Source: Rhinopithecus roxellana
Taxonomy: Eukaryota; Chordata; Mammalia; Primates; Cercopithecidae
DNA: 64,000 nt
Assembly: GCF_007565055.1 (NCBI RefSeq)
Contig: NC_044560.1
Location: forward strand, 87,301,295-87,365,294
Direction: 5' to 3'
Part shown: piece by piece, positions 1 through 11,172 of the stretch
Position numbering within the stretch: position 1 is the first letter of the stretch
Layout of the letters: each line of letters starts with the position of its first letter
Program-made: the position numbers and the translations under genes
Notes under the pieces: generated by a model
Seen by the model: the letters and a program-made list of their open reading frames with translations, nothing else
Database searches by the model: none
What the model was told of the DNA's origin: nothing

Positions 1-175
1 GCTTGTTCAAGGAACAGAAAACAGACTGTTTTGGCTGTGGTAGACTGAATGAGGGTGAGAGTGGTTTGAGATGATGCTAGAGAAGTAGGCAGGGGCCAGA
101 GAATTTAGAATCCTTAGAGTATGTCTGTCTAGAACTTTCATATATAAATCTGATAAATTCAGTCTTGTTTCTTTT

Positions 176-470
176 TTTTTTTTTTTGAGACGGAGTCTCG
201 CTGTGTCACCCAGGCTGGAGTGCAGTGGCCGGATCTCAGCTCACTGCAAGCTCCGCCTCCCAGGTTTATGCCATTCTCCTGCCTCAGCCTCCCGAGTAGC
301 TGGGACTACAGGCGCCCGCCACCTCGCCCGGTTAGTTTTCTGTATTTTTTTTAGTAGAGACAGGGTTTCACTGTGTTAGCCAGGATGGTCTCGATCTCCT
401 GACCTCGTGATCTGTCCGTCTCAGCCTCCCAAAGTGCGGGGATTACAGGCTTGAGCCACCGCGCCCAGCC
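176..470 (-). mobile_element. AluY, monkey type
   Basis: Full-length, inverted. Flanked by a perfect 15-bp target duplication AGTCTTGTTTCTTTT (161-175 and 471-485). Confidence 0.92.
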
Positions 471-532
471 AGTCTTGTTTCTTTTAAAAAACCAAATACA
501 ACGTGTTCTGGGAAGAAATGAGAGCCATTTCT

Positions 533-838
533 GGCCGGGTGCGGTGGCTCATGCCTGTAATCCCAGCACTTTGGGAGGCCGAGGTGGGTGGATCATGAGG
601 TCAGGAGATTGAGACCATCCTGACTAACACTTTGAAACCCCATCTGTACTAAAAATACAAAAAAATTAGTTGGGTGTGGTGGCGGGCGCCTGTAGTCTCA
701 GCTACTTGGGAGGCTGAGGTAGGAGAAAGGCGTGAACCTGGGAGGCGGAGCTTATACTGAGCTGAGATTACGCCACTGCACTCCAGCCTGGGCAACAGAG
801 CGAGACACCGTCTCAAAAAAAAAAAAAAAAAAAAAAAA
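533..838 (+). mobile_element. AluY
   Basis: Full-length with a poly(A) tail of about 23 bases. Near-perfect target duplication AGAGC[CA]ATTTCT on both sides. Faces the preceding inverted Alu across a 62-bp gap. Confidence 0.9.
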
Positions 839-1319
839 GAGCAATTTCTGTAGGCAGTTAGTTCATATGCTGTTCCAGAAGGAAATCCCAGAGACAGGAG
901 CTTCACTGATCACATGTATCTGGACTAAGTTCTGGTTGAGTGTGTAGATCTACCTGAGGTGGCATCGGCGTCTCTATTTCTAGGTAGCTTTGAGGAGTAT
1001 TTTAAATAATTTTAAGTGGAAGCAACAGGTCGGGTTCTCCTTGATTTCTTTTGTAAACTTAGATGATTAGTATGATCCAAAATGGTAGTAGATCTTTAAA
1101 TCGTTTTTGGTCTTTTATGTAGAGTTGTGTTTGTATTTAAAACATCTCCGCCTGCTCCCCCAAACTCATGTGGAGAGATACCAGATAGTTACTGCAACAG
1201 GAAAGGCTTAGCGGTAGAGACTAGAAATGGCAAAAATAAATGACAAATCTAAAAGTGACTGGACAGTACTAGATTGGGTTCTCAATTTAAAAAGATACAA
1301 TCATTGTTGTTCTCAAGGA

Positions 1320-1606
1320 CAGTGCTGCCCAAAAGAAGAATGTGAGCCACATGTCATTTAATATTTTTTAATAGTCACATTAAAAAAAAAAGATGAAATA
1401 ATTTTGAACGATACGTTTTATATAATTCAATATATCCAATACATTCTCATTTCAACATATAGCTGATATAAAGAATAGTGAGTTATTTTACTTTCTGTTT
1501 ATACCAAGCCTTAGAAATCCCATGTTTATTTTATACTTGCAGCTTATCCCAGTTCAGATCAGTCACATTTCACATGTTCAGTCTACATGTGTATTGGATA
1601 GTACAG
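1320..1606. mobile_element. Ancient DNA-transposon fossil (MER type, probably hAT-like)
   Basis: The ends form an imperfect inverted repeat (CAGTGCTGCCCAAAA and TATTGGATAGTACAG), with the familiar inner motif GTGAGCCACATGT. Length about 287 bp. The exact family was not assigned. Confidence 0.55.
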
Positions 1607-1707
1607 TTCTAAGAGTTCATATTTCTGAAGGAACAGATAAACTAGTATGATTAAGTTATTGAATAATGGCCTGCCACGTTCCAAACATCATAAAAAACAG
1701 TGATATA

Positions 1708-2012
1708 AGGCCGGGCGCGGTGGCTCAAGCCTGTAATCCCAGCACTTTGGGAGGCCGAGACGGGCGGATCACGAGGTCAGGAGATCGAGACCATCCTGGC
1801 TAACACGGTGAAACCCCGTCTCTACTAAAAAATACAAAAAAAAACTAGCCGGGCGAGGTGGCGGGCGCCTGTAGTCCCAGCTACTCGGGAGGCTGAGGCA
1901 GGAGAATGGCGTAAACCCGGGAGGCGGAGCTTGCAGTGAGCTGAGATCTGGCCACTGCACTCCAGCCCGGGCGACAGAACGAGACTCTGTCTCAAAAAAA
2001 AAAAAAAAAAAA
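1708..2012 (+). mobile_element. AluY, monkey type
   Basis: Full-length with poly(A); target duplication AGTGATATA (1699-1707 and 2013-2021). Carries the GGCGAGGTGGCGGGCGCCTG change typical of the monkey-type copies here. Confidence 0.92.
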
Positions 2013-2374
2013 AGTGATATAGTAATATAAAACAAAATAAATCTAACACACACGTTTTTTTCCTCCTCTAAACCTCCATGTGATCATCTTTGGGAAGATG
2101 ATTTGATCTTAAAAAGACCATTGTCTGTAAAAACTGTCAAACAGCTTATTTCTCTTACTATAGTTCTATACAGGCTTTATGTAGAACTCTTTGTAAACAG
2201 TGGATGTCTGTATATCAGTACAGGGGTGATCTGCAAAGAACGTCCATGGCCCACTGGCTCTGAATCCCATTCTCAGTTTCTTCAGTTAGAATCTTGATGG
2301 ATGGACATTTTTTAAAAGTTCTGTAGGTGATTACAGTATTTATCAGTGTTTAGCCCAAGGTTTTATAGTAATAC

Positions 2375-2430
2375 TTTTATTTTATTTTATTTATTTTATT
2401 TTATTTTACTTTATTTTATTATTTTATTTT
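2375..2430. repeat. (TTTTA)n microsatellite
   Basis: Degenerate TTTTA/TTTA repeats abutting the poly(T) of the next Alu; probably grew from its tail. Confidence 0.85.
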
Positions 2431-2719
2431 TTTGAGATGGAGTCTTGCTGTCTCCCAGGCTGGAGTGCAGTGGCGTGATCTTGACTCACTGCAAGCTCCA
2501 CCTCCCAGGTTCACGCTATTCTCCTGCCTCAACCTCTGGAGTAGCTGGGACCACAGGCGCCTGCCACCACGCCTGGCTAATTTTGTTTTTATTTTTATTT
2601 TTAGTAGAGGCGGGGTTTCACTGTGTTAGCCAGGATGTTCTCTATCTGCTGACCTCGTGATCCATCCGCCTCGGCCTCCCAAAGTGTTGGGATTACAGGC
2701 GTGAGCCACCGCGCCCGGT
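2431..2719 (-). mobile_element. AluY
   Basis: Inverted copy, near full length, ending at the GCGCCCGGTC head. Confidence 0.9.
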
Positions 2720-2734
2720 CTGTTTTATTTATTT

Positions 2735-3011
2735 TTTGGAGGCTCTGTTGCCAAGACTGGAGTGCAGTGGCTAGATCATGGCTCACTGCAACCTCGACCT
2801 CCCAGGCTCAAGTGATCCTCCTGCTTCAGCCTGTTGAGTAGCTGAGACCATAGGCACAAGCCACCATGCCCAATTAATTTTTGTACTTCTTGTAGAGATG
2901 AGGTCTCACTATGTTTCCCAGGCTGGTCTCAAACTCCTGGGCTCAAGGGATCTACCGGCCTTGGCCTCTCAAAGTGCTAGGATTACAGGGGGTGAGCTAC
3001 TGTACCTGGCC
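2735..3011 (-). mobile_element. AluJ
   Basis: Diverged inverted Alu with J-type features (GGCTCAAGTGATCC, GCTGAGACCATAGGCAC). Confidence 0.85.
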
Positions 3012-3667
3012 AATAATTCCATTTTTAAAAATAGTTAAGTGTCATGATTGGCTGCTTAATTTAGCTTAGAAAAGATTTATCATAATGAGAGTTGGAAGGA
3101 AACCACAAGTCATTACTTAATACAGATTATAGTGTCTTTATTAAGTAAGGAAAGCTGAGAATTTCTCTTAAGAGTTGAGAAGAAAATATTCCCCAATGGT
3201 AAAATACTCATTTAAAATGGGGACTAAAATTACTGTTACTGTCCCTGAGAGACATAGGAGAGGAGCCTCTTGGGTGAATTGAAGACTTTTTTAAGCCACC
3301 AGCTGTACTATTCATTCTGTTTCCCCAGTGATTAATTGCATAGATGATCCTAAGCTTAATAGACACCCATTGACTGAATTCTCAGAGGAGTATCTCAGGT
3401 TGCCTACACTGGAGATATTGTGATGAAAAAGTTCTAAATGAACTTTTAGCTTGCTGTTGGTTTTCCCTACTAACATCCAGCATCAAAGAGATTTGTCTTC
3501 CAAAGGTCAATGTGACCTTTTGACTTAATGTCTTTCTTGATAATACGACCTTTCCTTCTAGCACATCTCTTCAGTGTGACACGTGCTTATTTAGCCCAGT
3601 AAAGATATAAAAACACTTCATTGCTGTGTAGGAAGATACCTGATCATTTATTACTTGTAGGCAGGTT

Positions 3668-3807
3668 GTTTTTTTGTTTGTTTGTTTGTTTTTTGTTTTT
3701 GTTTTTGTATTTGAGATGGAGTCTCACTCTGTTGCCCAGGCTGGAGTGCAGAGGCACAATCTCAGCTCACTGCAGGTTCCGCCTCCTGGGTTCATGCCAT
3801 TCTCCTT
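3668..3807 (-). mobile_element. 5'-truncated Alu with perfect target duplication
   Basis: Only the Alu 3' third is present, yet the perfect 14-bp duplication CTTGTAGGCAGGTT (3654-3667 and 3808-3821) proves it inserted in this short form. Confidence 0.9.
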
Positions 3808-3929
3808 CTTGTAGGCAGGTTTTAATAAATAGCAAGAAAATAGAATCAGTTATGAAATCTGTTTACTTCCGGGGAAGTTCCTAAATATCTCCTTCCGACC
3901 ACTCTGGTTTTGTGGCTAAACATAGCTTA

Positions 3930-4110
3930 AGGTGTTTACTAAATTGTGTGTCAGGCACTTTGTATGTACTTCCTTAATTTTCAGGGCAGTCCTGTAAGGT
4001 GTAGGTCACATTTGGAAGATGGAGAGAGTTAAGTATTTTGTCCAGGAATGGGTAGCAGAGCCAAGATTGAACCCAGTTCGCTTTTGCTGCCAAAGCCTCT
4101 ACTTACTGCC
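3930..4110 (-). mobile_element. MIR fossil
   Basis: Shows the MIR pattern read antisense: TCAGGCACTTTGTATGTAC, AGTTAAGTATTTTGTCCAGG, GCAGAGCCAAGATTGAACCC. Confidence 0.7.
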
Positions 4111-4447
4111 GTACCTGGCCCAGTATTACAAAGTGACTTGTCCATTTAGGACTAGGCATTTTAGGTTGGTAATATGCTTTAGTGTATTTCCTCACCTGAC
4201 ACCCACCTTAGTGCCTCTCTTGAAGTAACATTGTATTACGAACATATGGATAGCTCAGAATGGAATGTGGATTCTAGTCTCAGTTCCTTACTGTGTGTTG
4301 AGATTATGCAGAGATTTGCTAGTTATCTATCTCTTTTGGTCTTAACTGTGAAATATGAGTAACATTACCCTTATCTTCTTTTTTTTTTTTTTTAAGTATC
4401 TATTTGAGAATAGTTGAAGATGTATTGAAAATTGTGAAGATATACAG

Positions 4448-4793
4448 AGCTTATATTTGCTAGGGCTGTTATAATAAAGTACCACAAATGGGGAGGCTTC
4501 AACAACAGCAGTTTTATTGTCTCACAGCTCTGGAGGCTAGAAATTCAAAATCAAGGTGTCGGCAGGATTGGTTCTGCTAGAGAGCCGTTACAGAATGATC
4601 TGTTCCAGGCCCCTTTCCTCGGCTTCCCTGTGTCTCTGCATATCAGGTTCCAAATTTCCCCTTTTTATAAGCATCACATACCTCAGTAAAGACCCTTAAC
4701 TCCAAATGAGGTTACATTCTGAGGTACTAGGGGTTAGGACTTCTCATATATGATTTGGATGGGTAGATGGGTCACAATTGGACCCATAACAGT
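4448..4793 (-). mobile_element. MaLR solo LTR, MLT1-like
   Basis: Antisense match to the MLT1/MST LTR pattern: GGGCTGTTATAATAAAGTAC, AACAGCAGTTTTATTGTCTC, TCTGAGGTACTAGGGGTTAG, ending in ACCCATAACAG. LTR only; no internal retroviral genes are present. Confidence 0.75.
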
Positions 4794-5315
4794 TCCTATG
4801 TACCCAATGCCCAGTTTCCACTGTAAATAACATATTAGTATGGTACATTTGTCACATTTAATGAACCAGTATGAATATTATTAACTAAAGTGTCATCCTT
4901 GTTATGAACACATAAGAAAACTTTAGTTCAAAGAGAAGGAACTTGGAAAAGAGCTTCCTAGTAGTGATCTTTTTTATTTTACTCTGGTGCTTTTTACACT
5001 GTTAACTAATACAAACAAAAACCTCCAAAGTCACATTATGAGCCTGAAAATATTAAAAAATAATTTTCTACTTACAGTTAGGTACAAGACAGGAAACTTA
5101 CCTTTTTTTTTTTTTTTTTTTTGCTGCATCTAGTGCACATGGCATGCATGGCACAGTAAGTGTTCAGTAAATCCTGATAAGATGAACAGAAGAATGCTCT
5201 TGGTACTTGTTGGGCCATATTTTTGAAGCATAAACTCCAGTCTTACCAAATAACTGTAAAGTATAGCAATTGTGAAATCTGCTTTAATGGGAAAGCAAAA
5301 ATTATTTATTTTTAA

Positions 5316-5482
5316 AATTTTACTTTTAAGTTTTAGGATACATGTGCAGAAAGTGCAGGTTTGTTACATAGGTATATGTGTGCCATGGTGGTTTGCTGCA
5401 CCTATCAACGTGTCATTTAGGTTTTAAGCCCTGCACGCATTAGCTGTTTGTCCTAATGCTCTCCCTTCCCTTGCCCCCATCC
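5316..5482 (-). mobile_element. L1 3'-end fragment (primate L1)
   Basis: Antisense L1 3' UTR (TTTTAGGATACATGTGCAGA, GGTTTGTTACATAGGTATAT). Flanked by AAAAATTATTT-type repeats at 5298 and 5486, likely target duplications. Confidence 0.85.
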
Positions 5483-5512
5483 CAAAAAAATTATTTTTAA
5501 AATTGTGAAATG

Positions 5513-5819
5513 GTCCGGATGTGGTGGCTCGACGCCTGTAATCCCAACACTTTGGGAGGCTGAGGCGGGCAGATCATTTGAGGTCAGGAGTTCGAGACCA
5601 GCTTGGCCAACATGTTGAGACCCCGTGTCTACTAAAAATACAAAGATCAGCCAGGCGTGGTGACATGCACCTGTAATCCCAGCTACTTGGGAGGCTGAGG
5701 TAGGAGAATTGCTTGAACCTGGGAGACCAAGGTTGCCGTGAACTGAGATGGCACCACTGCACTCTAGCCTGAGGTACACGGTAAGACTCCTTCTCAAAAA
5801 CAAGCAAACAAAAAAAAAA
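5513..5819 (+). mobile_element. AluS-like
   Basis: Full-length, moderately diverged, with an AACAAGCAAAC-A(n) tail. Confidence 0.85.
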
Positions 5820-5977
5820 GCCAAGCATGGTGGCGTACCTGTAGTCCCAGCTACTCAGGAGGCTGAGGTGGGAGGATTGCTTGAGCCAGAGGCAGAGGTT
5901 GCAGTCACCTCTGCAGTGAGATTGAGCTACTGCACTGCACTCCAGCATGGGCAACAGAGCTAGACTCTGTCTCAAAA
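5820..5977 (+). mobile_element. Partial Alu (right part) abutting the previous tail
   Basis: Starts within the middle of the Alu consensus (CCAAGCATGGTGGCGTACCT) and carries a small internal duplication around CACCTCTGCAGTGAG. Confidence 0.75.
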
Positions 5978-6587
5978 TACGATAACAACAACAAACAAGA
6001 AGAAAAATTCCAATTCCTGTGTGGAAATCATCTTGAGATAAGCAGTGCCCCTCTGCCTGCTGTATTTTGTAACCCATGGAAAATACATTTCTCATTGAAT
6101 TTTCTCCACCTCTCTAAGTTACTGAGAAGTAATGTGGTCCCGTTCCTTTAAAAAGTAAATGATGGAAGAAGTGGAATTTGCCATATGATAGGAGCAGAAA
6201 CTAATTCACTCGCTGAAAAGGGGGAAGGAAATGTGATCTCTTGCTGGTTCTGATGGAAAGAAGCCAGCAGCACAGTGTCCCTCACCCCAGTAGGATTCTG
6301 TAGCCGAGCTCTAACTTGCTCTGGAACCTCTCATTTCCAAGTGAGGTTGGTGCTGCCTGAATTTGGATTGTCTCAGATGCAAGTGATAAGTTTAAGTACA
6401 GTCAGAAGGTAAGTGGCCAAGTCCCTGGACAGTTGATACCTATTTTCAGGCAGATTAGCTTGTTTTTAAAAAGGAGTAGATTATAATAGGAATATTTATT
6501 TAATTGATGGATTTTCACTTTTGTAGCTTGTTTTAAAAAAAGGAATAGATTATGATATGAATATTTGTTTATTTATTTACTTATTTA

Positions 6588-6771
6588 TTTGAGGGAGTTT
6601 TACTCCTGTTGCCCAGGCTGGAGTGCAGTGGTGCGATCTGGGCTCACTGCAGCCTCTGCCTCCCGGGTTCAGGCAGTTCTCCTGCCTCAGCTTCCCAACT
6701 AGCTCAGATTATAGGCGCATGCCACCACGCCTGGCTAAATTTTTTTGTATTTTTAGTAGAGACGGGGTTTC
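6588..6771 (-). mobile_element. Partial Alu, cut by the next insertion
   Basis: Inverted Alu 3' portion; it stops at GAGACGGGGTTT where the next AluY begins, and its remainder is not found downstream. Confidence 0.8.
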
Positions 6772-6780
6772 TTTTTCTTT

Positions 6781-7085
6781 TCTTTTTTTTTTTTTTTTTT
6801 TTTTGAGACGGAGTCTCGCTCTGTCGCCCGGGCTGGAGTGCAGTGGCCGGTTCTCAGCTCACTGCAAGCTCCGCCTCCCGGGTTTATGCCATTCTCCTGC
6901 CTCAGCCTCCGAGTACCTGGGACTACAGGCGCCCGCCACCTCGCCCGGCTAGTTTTTTTGTATTTTTTAGTAGAGACGGGGTTTCACCGTGTTAGCCAGG
7001 ATGGTCTCGATCTCCTGACCTCGTGATCCGCCCGTCTCGGCCTCCCAAGGTGCTGGGATTACAGGCTTGAGCCACTGCGCCCGGC
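6781..7085 (-). mobile_element. AluY, monkey type
   Basis: Full-length inverted copy with a 23-base poly(T) and the CACCTCGCCCGGCTAG signature. Confidence 0.9.
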
Positions 7086-7121
7086 GAGAAACTTCTTAAT
7101 AGCTACTTAGAAAAGTAATCC

Positions 7122-7383
7122 CAGCACTTTGGGAGGCCAAGGCGGGCGGATCACGGGGTCAGGAGATTGAGACCATGCTGGCTAACACGGTGAAACCCCG
7201 TCTCTACTAAAAATAAAAAAATTAGCCAGATGCGGTGGCGGGTGCCTGTAGTCCCACCTATTCGGGAGGCTGAGCCGGGAGAATGGCATGAACCTGGGAG
7301 GCGGAGGTTGCAGTGAGCTGAGATCGCGCCACTGCACTCCAGCCTAGGCGACAGAGCGAGACTCCGTCTCAAAAAAAAAAAAA
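7122..7383 (+). mobile_element. 5'-truncated AluY
   Basis: Begins at CAGCACTTTGGG. AGAAAAGTAATCC flanks it at 7109-7121 and 7384-7396; part of that duplication resembles Alu, so the true 5' limit is slightly ambiguous. Confidence 0.85.
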
Positions 7384-7417
7384 AGAAAAGTAATCCGTGT
7401 GTCCAACATGGGTTAAT

Positions 7418-7721
7418 TTTTTTTTTTTTTCCTGAGATGGAGTCTCCCTTTATCTGTCACCCAGGCGGGAGTGCAGTGGTGCATTCTCAGCTCACTGCAA
7501 GCTCCACCTCCCAGGTTCAGGCAATTCTCCTGCCTCAGCCTCCCAAGTAGCTGGGACTACAGGTGCCCACCACCACGCCTGGCTAATTTTTGTATTTTTA
7601 GTAGAGATGTGGTTTCACCATGTTGGCCAGGGTGGCCTCAAACTCCTGGCCTTAGGTGATCCACCTGCCTCGGACTCCCAAAAGTGCTGGGATTACAGGT
7701 GTGAGCCACCGTGCCCAGCCA
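7418..7721 (-). mobile_element. AluS-like
   Basis: Near full-length inverted Alu ending at GTGCCCAGCC. Confidence 0.88.
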
Positions 7722-8312
7722 AGTTAGTTTTTTAATCTGGAGAAAACAATACACAGAATTGGGTGTTTTGTCTTGGCAGTTATCTTGACAAGAACTAAGG
7801 ACCAAGTATTGTTTCTCCTGAGGGCATGGACTTCACTGGCATCCCTTAACCCTCCGGTTTCTGAACATACAGGAGTCTTTTTGCTTTTTTTTTTTTTTTT
7901 TTTTTTTTTTTGGTGAAATTTGCCAAGCTGGTTCCACTGGTTACCCAGATGCCAAACAAACAGTTGAAGTGTGCTCACATTTTTTACAGTGGATTTTGGA
8001 CACCATAGAGTTAGAAGCTGTAGCCTTTTGGGGTTGCTAATGAAAAAGAGTAATTTATTATGTATTTTCTCCCCTCTCATGATAATTTTCTCAGTGGTTA
8101 TGAAGTATTCTCATGTAAAAAAACAAGTTGATGGAACAGCCTCCACTGGGAATGACATTTTGACTACTTCAAGTCCTGCAATTGGGAGAGAGTTTAAGTT
8201 TGTACTTTGGAGCTAGCTTTAGATGTGTTTGAGTTTGAATCAGAATGTTATTTGCTGTAAATGATTCTCTTTTTAGATGTATTTGCAGAGCACGCACGTG
8301 GAAAAGCACATA

Positions 8313-8571
8313 ACCCAGGTTCTTGTGCAGTGGAGCAATGATTGTTCACTGCATCCTGGACCTGGGCCCAAGCCATCCTCCTACCTCAGCCTCCCAGGTA
8401 GCTGGGACCACAGGAGCTCACCATCATGCCCAGCTAATTTATTTATTTTAAATATTTTGTAAAGACAGGGTCTCACTGTGTTGCCCAGGCTGGTTCGAAA
8501 TCCTGGGCTCAAGCAGTCCTACCCCCTCAGCCTCCCAAAGTGCTGGGATTACAGGTGTGAGCCACTATGCA
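8313..8571 (-). mobile_element. AluJ
   Basis: Old, highly diverged inverted Alu whose 3' end is degraded. Confidence 0.75.
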
Positions 8572-8817
8572 AAGCTGCATGTCTCTTTTTTTAAATAAAG
8601 AACGTCTTTTTTAAGGAGGAAAATACAGGAAAGGAGCTGCAGAAACTGGCTGTATCTATCCACACTTGTTAGGATTTTGACCAAGAATACAGTTTGCCTG
8701 TAGAGTATTGATAATGTTTGAAGCTGGATAATGGAAACACTTGGGTTCCCTATACTGTTCTTTCTACTTTTGTGTGTGTTTGAATCAATACTTCTATAAT
8801 AATAAAATAAACATCTG

Positions 8818-9097
8818 GCTGGGCACGTTGGCTCATGCCTGTAATCCTAGCAATTTGGAAAGCTGAGGAGGGAGGGTTGCTTGAGTCCAGGAGTTTGAAA
8901 CCAGCTTGGGCAACATGGCGAGACCCTGTCTCTACAAAAATACAAAAAGTTAACCAGCTGTAGTAGCATGTGCCGGTAGTCCCAGCTACTCAGGAGGCTG
9001 AGGTGGGAGGATCGGTTGAGCCAGTCAGGGAGGTTGAGGCTGCAGTGAGCTATAATCGAGCCACTGCACTCCAGTCTGAACAACAGAGTGAGACCCT
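8818..9097 (+). mobile_element. AluJ
   Basis: Diverged full-length copy; its tail has changed to alternating GACACGCGCACGCGCGC. Confidence 0.82.
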
Positions 9098-9236
9098 GAC
9101 ACGCGCACGCGCGCTTCCGCAGCTATAAGACAGGCCCTTTTAAACCTTCTTTAACGTCGTGAAAAGACAAAGTAGTTTTACTATGAGAAGATTTCCAAAA
9201 TGGACATGGACTTTAAATACAGTTCTATTTATTTAG

Positions 9237-9554
9237 TTTTTTTGTTTGTTTGTTTTTTGTTTTTGTTGTTTGAGACAGAGTTTTGCTCTTGTTGCCCAGG
9301 CTGGAGTGCAATGGCACAATCTCAGCTCACCACAACCTCTGCCTCCTGGGTTCAAGCGATTCTCTTGCCTCGGCCTCCTGAGTAGCTGGGATTACAGGCA
9401 TGCACCACCATGCCTAGCAAATTTTTTATTTTTAGTAGAAACGGGGTTTCTCCACGTTGGTCAAGCTGGTCTCGAACTCGCGACCTCAGGTGATCCGCTC
9501 ACCTCGACCTCCCAAAGTGCTGAGATTACAGGTGTGAGCCACTGCGCCCGGCCA
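9237..9554 (-). mobile_element. AluS
   Basis: Full-length inverted copy with a (TTTG)n tail at 9237-9270. Confidence 0.88.
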
Positions 9555-9860
9555 GGTTTTTTTAATATCAGAAAAAAGCAGGTAGATGTTTGATTTCATA
9601 TTAAAAATAGAATAATCTACACAATTCATGGAATGTTAACTTTTTTTTTTTTTTAGAATAATGGGGGAGAAATCTCTGCCTAGAAAAATTAAGAAGCAAG
9701 TGCTCCTGTCCTTTTTTCCCGTCTCATCTCCCTCCTTCTCCTGTTCTGTTCCTTTCCTGTTAGCTTCTTTCTGCTCTGCAGAGATAACCACTGATGAGAG
9801 TTTGCTGTATGTCCTTATGTAGATATGTCTTATACGTACATCTGTACCTACAGATTTCAT

Positions 9861-10180
9861 TTTTTTTTTTTTTTTTTTTTTTTTGAGGCAGAGTCTCGTT
9901 CTGTCGCCCAGGCTGGAGTGCAGTGGTCGGATCTCAGCTCACTGCAAGCTCCGCCTCCCGGGTTTGCCATTCTCCTGCCTCAGCCTCCCGAGTAGCTGGG
10001 ACTACAGGCGTCTGCCACCTCGCCCGGCTAGTTTTTTTGTATTTTTTAGTAGAGACAGGGTTTCACCATGTTAGCCAGGATGGTCTCGATCTCGTGACCT
10101 CCCGTCTCGGCCTCCCGATCCGCCCGTCTCGGCCTCCCAAAGTGCTGGGATTACAGGCTTGAGCCACTGTGCCTGGCCTG
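9861..10180 (-). mobile_element. AluY, monkey type, with an internal duplication
   Basis: Target duplication GATTTCAT (9853-9860 and 10181-10188). A 16-base block CCCGTCTCGGCCTCCC occurs twice (10100 and 10123), and three bases are lost at GGGTTTGCC. Confidence 0.9.
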
Positions 10181-10304
10181 GATTTCATATTTTTAAAGTA
10201 AGTTCTACCAAATTCCACAGAATTCAGTATTTAAAGTTTTAAGAATTTGAGTACCAAATTCCAGAATAATTTTGTTTTTATAACACAAGCAAACTCTCCC
10301 CCCA

Positions 10305-10590
10305 CCCCCCGCAAGATATAGTCTCATTTTGTTGCCCAGGCTGGAACGCAGTGGTGTGATCTTGGCTCCCTACAACCTCCTCCTCCCGAGTTCAAGCGAT
10401 TCTCCTGCCTCAGCCTCCTGAGTAGCTGGGATTACAGGCGCGCGCCAACACACCTGGCTAATTTTTGTATTTTTAGTGGAGATGGGTTTCACCATGTTGG
10501 TTAGGCTAGTCTCAAACTCCTGACCTCGTGATCTGCCTGCCCTGGCCTCCCAGAGTGCTGGGATTACAGGCATGAGCCACCACGCCCAGG
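10305..10590 (-). mobile_element. Alu, first of four in a row
   Basis: Inverted AluS-like copy ending at CACGCCCAGG. Confidence 0.82.
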
Positions 10591-10601
10591 CTTTTTCTTG
10601 T

Positions 10602-10888
10602 CTTTTTTTTTTGAGATGGAGTCTCTTTTCTGTCGCATAGGCTGGAGTGTAGTGTGATCTCAGCTCACTGCAACCTCCACCTCCCAAGCTGAAGCAATTC
10701 TGCCTCAGCCTCCCTAGTAGTTGGGATCACAGATGCATACCACCACACCCGGCTAATTTTTGTATTTTTAGTAGAGACAGGGTTTCTCCATGTTGGTCAG
10801 GCTGGTCTCAAACTCCCGACCTCAGGTGATCCGCCTGCCTCGGCTTCCCAAAGTGCTGGGATTACAGGCGTGAGCCACCGTGCCTGGC
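10602..10888 (-). mobile_element. AluS, second of four in a row
   Basis: Near full-length inverted copy ending at GTGCCTGGCC. Confidence 0.85.
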
Positions 10889-11025
10889 CTCGTTTTTGTA
10901 TTTTTAATAGAGACAGGGTTTTACCATGTTGGCCAGACTGTTCTGGAACTCCTGACCTCAAGTAATTCACCCCCTTTGGCCTCCCAAAGTGCTGGGGTTA
11001 CAGGCATGAGCCACTGCATCTGGCC
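10889..11025 (-). mobile_element. Alu left arm, third of four in a row
   Basis: Covers only the 5' monomer (TTTTTGTATTTTTAATAGAG to CTGCATCTGGCC). Confidence 0.8.
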
Positions 11026-11034
11026 CTGGATACT

Positions 11035-11172
11035 TTTTTTATTTTTTATTTTTTTTTAGAGACAGGGTCTTGCCATGTTGTCCAGGCTGGCCTTGAACTT
11101 CTGGATTGAAAAGCAAGCCTCCTTAGCCTCCCAAAGTGCTGGGATTTCAGGTTTGAGTCACCACACCCAGCC
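11035..11172 (-). mobile_element. Alu left arm, fourth of four in a row
   Basis: Diverged single-monomer copy ending at CACACCCAGCC. Confidence 0.75.

Noticed and set aside
6623..6952. Open frames of 60-160 codons with Alu-type peptides (for example [18 protein letters not shown]) at this and dozens of other places
   Set aside because: They are translations of inverted Alu elements, with no splice or start support; not genes.
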